Source of the DNA: Celeribacter arenosi | GTDB taxonomy: Bacteria > Pseudomonadota > Alphaproteobacteria > Rhodobacterales > Rhodobacteraceae | NCBI RefSeq assembly: GCF_039539485.1 | Contig: NZ_BAABDF010000001.1 | Span: 124,001 to 188,000 of the forward strand | Length of the DNA stretch: 64,000 bases | Direction: 5' to 3' | Notes under the pieces: generated by a model | The model's database searches: none | What the model saw: the letters and a program-made list of their open reading frames with translations, nothing else | What the model was told of the DNA's origin: nothing | Shown: positions 59,728 to 64,000 of the stretch, one piece after another | Layout of the letters: every line of letters starts with the position of its first letter | Numbering within the stretch: position 1 is the first letter of the stretch | Program-made: the position numbers and the translations under genes

Positions 59728-60482
59728 GCGAACCCGACGAGCGCGCAGAGGACGGCGATTTCCGACAGGATCTGTGTCGCGCCGAGAACGTCGCCGGTTT
59801 GGCCACCGATTTTTGCCATCGCGATACGTGCCACGATGAAGGACGTGAGGGCGACCGCAGAGGCCGCGAGGATGGTTGGCACGAAGCCGATGACCAGCCA
59901 CGAAAGTACCAGAGCGCAGACCGCGGCGGCCACGGCGGTGATGCGGGTCGGGCGGCCTGTGCGATGCGATAGCCCATCGGTGCGCGCCAGGGGGAGCAGT
60001 GCCATCACCGTTGCCATGCCCGCGCGTGACAACATCGCGGCTGCAATCATCGCGGATACGATGGTGCCCGCATGGGCGAGGCTCGAGAGCGTCGTGAACC
60101 GAAAGAGCAGGGCGAGGCCGATCGCAAGCATGCCGTAGGTGCCGATCTGGCTGTCGCGCATGATTTCCATGCGCCGGATTTTGTCCCATCCGCCCCAGAA
60201 CCCGTCTGCGCAATCGGCCAGCCCGTCTTCGTGCATCGCGCCAGTCACAATGATCAATGTAGTTAACGCGAACGCCGCGGTGAGCCCCGCGCCAAGTCCG
60301 AGCCATCCACAAATCGTGGCGACGGCCCCTGCAATCAGGGCGGCACCGAGCCCTGCCAGAGGGTAGGCCCATGCCGCCTGCGCACTGCGCGCGAAGCTGG
60401 CATTGACCGGCAGTCTCGTGAGCAAGGCGAGAGCGGTAGCGATATCATGGGGGCGGGGCGTGAAAGCGGGCTTTTCCTGCAT
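59724..60482 (-). CDS. cobS: Adenosylcobinamide-GDP ribazoletransferase
   Basis: A 252-residue integral membrane enzyme (about six segments) of the last steps of cobalamin synthesis, joining GDP-cobinamide and alpha-ribazole. Conserved MHEDGLADCADGFWGGWD is the active site. The start lies 55 bp from cobT on the other strand, so the two face away from a shared short promoter region without a cobalamin riboswitch. Confidence 0.93.
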   Translation of the reverse strand: MQEKPAFTPRPHDIATALALLTRLPVNASFARSAQAAWAYPLAGLGAALIAGAVATICGWLGLGAGLTAAFALTTLIIVTGAMHEDGLADCADGFWGGWDKIRRMEIMRDSQIGTYGMLAIGLALLFRFTTLSSLAHAGTIVSAMIAAAMLSRAGMATVMALLPLARTDGLSHRTGRPTRITAVAAAVCALVLSWLVIGFVPTILAASAVALTSFIVARIAMAKIGGQTGDVLGATQILSEIAVLCALVGFA

Positions 60483-60537
60483 GGGTACTATCGTTAGACA
60501 GGCCGACGAAGAATTTCAATGTGGAGCACGCTGCCTG

Positions 60538-61542
60538 ATGACCTTTGCCTCTTTGCCCGATTTCAAATCGCTCCTTGGCGCGGCTCCGCAACCCGACATG
60601 GATGCACGGTCAGCCGCAGCAGCGCGCAATGGCCAATTGACCAAACCGCAGGGGTCACTGGGGCGTCTGGAAGACATCGCCACATGGTTCGCCGGTTGGG
60701 CGGGCACGGAGCGGCCGCGCATCGAGCGGCCCCAAGTCATTATCTTTGCGGGCAATCACGGAGTCACGGCGCAGGGTGTGTCGGCCTTTCCACCCGAAGT
60801 CACGGTCCAGATGGTGGCGAACTTTGAACATGGCGGGGCGGCCATCAATCAGCTGTCCAAAAATGCAGGCGCATCCATGTCTGTTCACGCAATCGATCTC
60901 GACCGGCCCACTGCGGATTTCACCCAAGCACCAGCCATGAGCGAGGCGGAGTGCGTCGCGGCGTTGCGCGTAGGCTGGAACGCCGTCGAGGCGGGGGCTG
61001 ACGTGGTGGTCGTCGGCGAAATGGGGATCGGAAACACGACAAGCGCGGCGGCGATTGCGGGCGCGCTCTTTGGCGGCACGCCGGCGGATTGGGTCGGGCG
61101 GGGAACCGGTGTCGATGACGCCGGACTGGCGATCAAGACCCGCGTCGTGGCCGAAGGGGTTGCGCGTCACGGCGAACTCGATCCTTTGGGCATCCTGTGT
61201 GCACTGGGCGGGCGCGAACTGGCCGCAATGGCGGGCGCAATCGCGCGCGCGCGTACATTGCGCATTCCGGTCATTCTGGACGGGTTCATTTGCACGGCCG
61301 CGGCGGCGACGCTGGCTAAGGCGGTGGACGGTGCGCTTGACCATTGCGTCGCGGGACATGTGTCCGCAGAGGCCGCGCATGGTCGCCTGCTCGGGGCGCT
61401 CGGCAAAGAGCCGATCCTGTCGCTCGGACTGCGGCTCGGCGAAGGGTCGGGGGCGGCACTCGCGCTACCCATCGTCAAGGCGGCTCTTGCGTGCCATTCG
61501 GACATGGCGACATTTGCGCAGGCCGGCGTGTCGACGGGTTAG
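60538..61542 (+). CDS. cobT: Nicotinate-nucleotide--dimethylbenzimidazole phosphoribosyltransferase
   Basis: A 334-residue enzyme supplying alpha-ribazole phosphate for the cobalamin lower ligand. Segments NGQLTKPQGSLGRLEDIA, GNHGVTAQGVSAFP, GEMGIGNTTSAAA and the C-terminal RLGEGSGAALALPIV fit the CobT family. The ATG at 60538 is preferred (GTGGAG upstream) over in-frame starts inside cobS. Its end overlaps the antiporter gene by 4 bp. Confidence 0.94.
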   Translation: MTFASLPDFKSLLGAAPQPDMDARSAAAARNGQLTKPQGSLGRLEDIATWFAGWAGTERPRIERPQVIIFAGNHGVTAQGVSAFPPEVTVQMVANFEHGGAAINQLSKNAGASMSVHAIDLDRPTADFTQAPAMSEAECVAALRVGWNAVEAGADVVVVGEMGIGNTTSAAAIAGALFGGTPADWVGRGTGVDDAGLAIKTRVVAEGVARHGELDPLGILCALGGRELAAMAGAIARARTLRIPVILDGFICTAAAATLAKAVDGALDHCVAGHVSAEAAHGRLLGALGKEPILSLGLRLGEGSGAALALPIVKAALACHSDMATFAQAGVSTG

Positions 61543-63425
61543 GCGCTGTCTTTGCGGGCTTGTTCGAGCTGCGCCATCAGAGCGGCCTCGAGGTCTTTGT
61601 CGAGAACTTTCGAGCGTTCCACATAGGCTGCGTTTTCGGAGAGCGGTAATTTGGGGTCCCAAAGAGCGGCCAGTTCACGCAGCGCTTCGCGGTCGTGTTG
61701 GTAAAAGGCCTGTTCGCTCATCGAGGCGTCGTATTCGGACAGCCCCATTTCTTCGAGGACATAGCGACCGGCACGAAGGCTCGAGTCGAACATTTCGCGC
61801 ACGATCTTGTCGGCACCCGCGCCGTAGAGTTCATAGACATGGTTGCGGTCGCGGGCGCGCACGATGATGAAAATCCCCTCACCGCGCAAACTGCGCACGT
61901 AGCGCACCAGCTCGACCGAGCGCTTTACGTCGTCGAGCGCCACGACCAGCACACGTGCCTTGTCGATACCGGCGGCGTGCAGCAATTCCGGGCGGGTCGG
62001 GTCGCCAAAGAAGGCTTTGAACCCGAATTTACGCATCAGCTGGATGGTTTTGAGATCGTGGTCGAGGACGGTGGTTTTGAAACCTGAGGCCTGCACAAGA
62101 CGCGTCACAACCTGACCGAAGCGGCCAAGACCAACGATGATGATCGGCTGTTGGTCGTCGATTTCGTCGCTGGGCGTTTCCTCACCGGCCCGTTCGCTAA
62201 GCTTTACGCGTAGATAGTCCTGCAGCATGAAGAAAAGCGGCGTGAACAGGAGCGACAGCGCGATGACGAGCAGGACGCGTTCGCCCAGATAGCTCGTCAG
62301 CACGTTCTGCTGGATCGAAAAGGTCGTTAGCACCATGCCGAATTCGCCAGCCTGTGCGAGGGCCAGTGCAAAGAGCCATTGCCCCCGACGCCGCAGGGAA
62401 AAGAGCCGTGCGATCCCGAAAAGGATCACGCCTTTGGACACCATCAACAGGATGGTGAGGCCGATGATCGTGACCGGATCGCGGAACAGAATATTGAAAT
62501 TGATGCCCGCTCCGACCGCGATAAAGAACAACCCCAAGAGGAGGCCTTTAAACGGTTCGATGGAGCTTTCGAGTTCGTGACGGAATTCGCTGTTGGCCAG
62601 AACCACACCCGCGAGGAAGGTGCCCAGAGCGGGTGACAGGCCGACTGCGGTCATCAAAAAGGCGATGCCGATTACGATCAGCAGGGAGACGGCCGTGTAG
62701 ATTTCGCGCATGTTCGCGGCGTGGATATAGCGAAACAGGGGCCGCGTGAGGAAAACGCCCGCGAGAATGATCGCAGCCACTGCCCCCAGCGTGACCAGCG
62801 TCACACCCCATCCGGGCAGGCCTTCGACAAACGAAATCGAATGCTCCACGTGTTGGACGGGATCGGAGGCGCGCCGGATCGAGCCATCGGGATTGATCGA
62901 CAGCGTGCCAGCGGTGGCCAGCAACGGCAGCGCGGCGAGCATCGGGATCACCGCGATATCCTGTGTCAGGAGGACTGAAAACGCGGCGCGCCCGCCGCCG
63001 GTATGCATCAGGTCCTTTTCCGTCAGCGTTTGAAGCACCACAGCGGTCGAGGACAAAGACAGGATAAAGCCGAGCGCCATACCGACCTGCCAGGTTTGCC
63101 CCACAAACATAGCCGCGCCGGTGATGACGGCCACAGTCACGGAAATTTGCAACCCGCCTAGGCCGAGCAATTTGTGCCGCATTTCCCAAAGGGCGCGCGG
63201 GTCGAGTTCGAGGCCGATCAGGAAGAGCATCATGACAACGCCGAACTCGGCGACATGCATCAGGTCTTCGCTCTCGCCGTCTCCCACCAATCCCAAGACG
63301 GGACCAATCACCATGCCCGCGATCAGATACCCGAGAACAGAGCCAAGTCCGAGACGCCGCGCGAGCGGCACAGCGATCACGATCGCACCGAGATAGATGA
63401 GTGCCTGTGTCAGCATTCCTTCCAC
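61539..63425 (-). CDS. Monovalent cation:proton antiporter-2 (Kef-type) with TrkA-N domain
   Basis: A 628-residue CPA2 antiporter: twelve or so membrane segments (residues about 5-385), then a Rossmann TrkA-N domain (IIIVGLGRFGQVVTRLVQ, FGDPTRPELLHAAG) that senses NAD(H) and gates K+ efflux in KefB/KefC. The start is taken as GTG 63425 because GGAG lies 9 bp upstream; the ATG at 63416 is 3 codons later. No KefF-like accessory gene is nearby. Confidence 0.88.
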   Translation of the reverse strand: MEGMLTQALIYLGAIVIAVPLARRLGLGSVLGYLIAGMVIGPVLGLVGDGESEDLMHVAEFGVVMMLFLIGLELDPRALWEMRHKLLGLGGLQISVTVAVITGAAMFVGQTWQVGMALGFILSLSSTAVVLQTLTEKDLMHTGGGRAAFSVLLTQDIAVIPMLAALPLLATAGTLSINPDGSIRRASDPVQHVEHSISFVEGLPGWGVTLVTLGAVAAIILAGVFLTRPLFRYIHAANMREIYTAVSLLIVIGIAFLMTAVGLSPALGTFLAGVVLANSEFRHELESSIEPFKGLLLGLFFIAVGAGINFNILFRDPVTIIGLTILLMVSKGVILFGIARLFSLRRRGQWLFALALAQAGEFGMVLTTFSIQQNVLTSYLGERVLLVIALSLLFTPLFFMLQDYLRVKLSERAGEETPSDEIDDQQPIIIVGLGRFGQVVTRLVQASGFKTTVLDHDLKTIQLMRKFGFKAFFGDPTRPELLHAAGIDKARVLVVALDDVKRSVELVRYVRSLRGEGIFIIVRARDRNHVYELYGAGADKIVREMFDSSLRAGRYVLEEMGLSEYDASMSEQAFYQHDREALRELAALWDPKLPLSENAAYVERSKVLDKDLEAALMAQLEQARKDSA

Positions 63426-63608
63426 GTTCGAAGGCTCCTTCGGGGTCTTAGATTTGTTGCGGGGATGACGTCGGGTCGGGCTCAGGTATGGAGATAGACG
63501 ATGGGCCGTGGCCTGCAAGTGTCCGGGGCGCAAATTTGCGATAGTGTTGCCGAGTGTGCGCGCAATGGCCGCTCGGGGCGGTAGGGATCAACGCACTCTG
63601 GCGGGCGT

Positions 63609-64000
63609 TCAACCGCCGACTTTCAGCGTGATTGATCGACCATTCTTCACATAGGTCAATTCGGACGAAGAAATCGCGCGCACGCGGCCCCCGTCGAGAC
63701 GATCGCCCTCTTTGACCTTTGCGAAGCGACCGGAGGGGAGGCGCACCAAGGCGCGACGATCGGAGCCGCCGCCATAGATGCCCATCAGGTTGATCTGGCG
63801 CAGGTTGATCGCATTCTTCACGGTGGCGGCGCGGGCCACGGTTTTGGGCGCGGTGTTGGAGGTCGAACTTTCCGGCACGCGCGCTGTGACGCGTGTCGCG
63901 GATGAATTGGTTTCGGTTTCCCGTTCCGAGGCAATGGCAGCGCTGGCGGCGGATGCGCGCGCAGCAGCGACACGGGCGGCAAAATCGGCAGGGCGTTTTG
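63609..64000 (-). CDS. Protein of unknown function, C-terminal fragment
   Basis: The frame is open from the window edge to the stop at 63609, about 130 residues, with an alanine-rich stretch followed by a compact C-terminal domain: IYGGGSDRRALVRLPSGRFAKV, then EGDRLDGGRVRAISSSELTYVKNG. This domain is widespread at the end of large Rhodobacterales proteins and recalls the GspC/PilP periplasmic fold, but I cannot name it. The start is beyond the window. Co-oriented with, and 183 bp upstream of, the antiporter gene. Confidence 0.65.
   Translation of the reverse strand, partial: KRPADFAARVAAARASAASAAIASERETETNSSATRVTARVPESSTSNTAPKTVARAATVKNAINLRQINLMGIYGGGSDRRALVRLPSGRFAKVKEGDRLDGGRVRAISSSELTYVKNGRSITLKVGG

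Noticed and set aside
60483..60537. Possible cobalamin riboswitch between cobS and cobT
   Set aside because: Only 55 bp separate the start codons, too short for a cobalamin riboswitch, and no B12-box was seen.

Overview
This window is chromosomal DNA from an alphaproteobacterium, most likely a marine Rhodobacterales (Roseobacter-group) organism. The signs are the GguABC/ChvE sugar locus, a Rhodobacter-type polyol (smo/mtlK) locus, the dnaG-rpoD pair, RpoH, CarD, a two-domain RibBX, a tRNA-His with A73 and no G-1, and generally GC-rich coding DNA. No insertion sequence, prophage, CRISPR array or rRNA operon was seen. One run of 33 N (10745-10777) marks an assembly gap.

Layout. 1-5950: the end of a LacI-type regulator, then a polyol ABC transporter (smoEFGK) and mannitol 2-dehydrogenase. 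6183-10544: a 1453-residue secreted ExeM/NucH-like nuclease with three tandem ~155-residue repeats. 10594-11030: a small lower-GC stretch holding a VOC-family gene broken by the N gap. 11073-17113: a GbpR-like LysR regulator divergent from chvE-gguA-gguB-gguC. 17244-24700: tRNA-Glu, recJ, two tandem isochorismatase-type hydrolases, glpX, a transglutaminase-like protein, homoserine dehydrogenase and two small envelope proteins. 24753-28906: dnaG and rpoD. 28923-31959: a lower-GC singleton of unknown function, an HlyU-like protein, a putative metalloprotease lipoprotein with a disrupted start, two small exported proteins and YjbQ. 31962-41402: dodecin, nrdR and the riboflavin genes (ribD, ribE, ribBX, ribH) with nusB, interrupted by three capsule genes on the other strand (kpsC-like, OPX lipoprotein, kpsS-like). 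41527-46528: small membrane protein, a 6S-like structured RNA candidate, an APH-type kinase, MmcB, tRNA-His, RluD and RpoH. 46629-54452: oxidoreductase, dipeptidase, EEP protein, PepF, alpha/beta hydrolase, SCP2 and TPR proteins. 54535-59156: a SUV3-type helicase, S4 protein, FdxA and CarD. 59233-64000: a GNAT protein, cobS, cobT, a Kef-type antiporter and the end of an unidentified gene.

How genes work together. Two independent sugar/polyol uptake systems occupy the first 17 kb. The riboflavin genes make FMN/FAD precursors and dodecin may buffer flavins. The three capsule genes would start and export Kdo-anchored polysaccharide, but no KpsMTE-type inner-membrane components are present. cobS and cobT assemble the lower end of cobalamin. 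Core information genes (dnaG, rpoD, rpoH, nusB, nrdR, carD, recJ) make most of the window conserved chromosome.

The most notable unexplained signals are five GANTC sites in 55 bp upstream of rpoD, a lower-GC singleton at 28923-29639, short (11-16 bp) perfect or near-perfect tandem duplications at several gene edges, a KpsC-like protein lacking half of its first catalytic module, and coding-like remnants missed by start-codon based gene finding (10634-10857 and 47623-47808).
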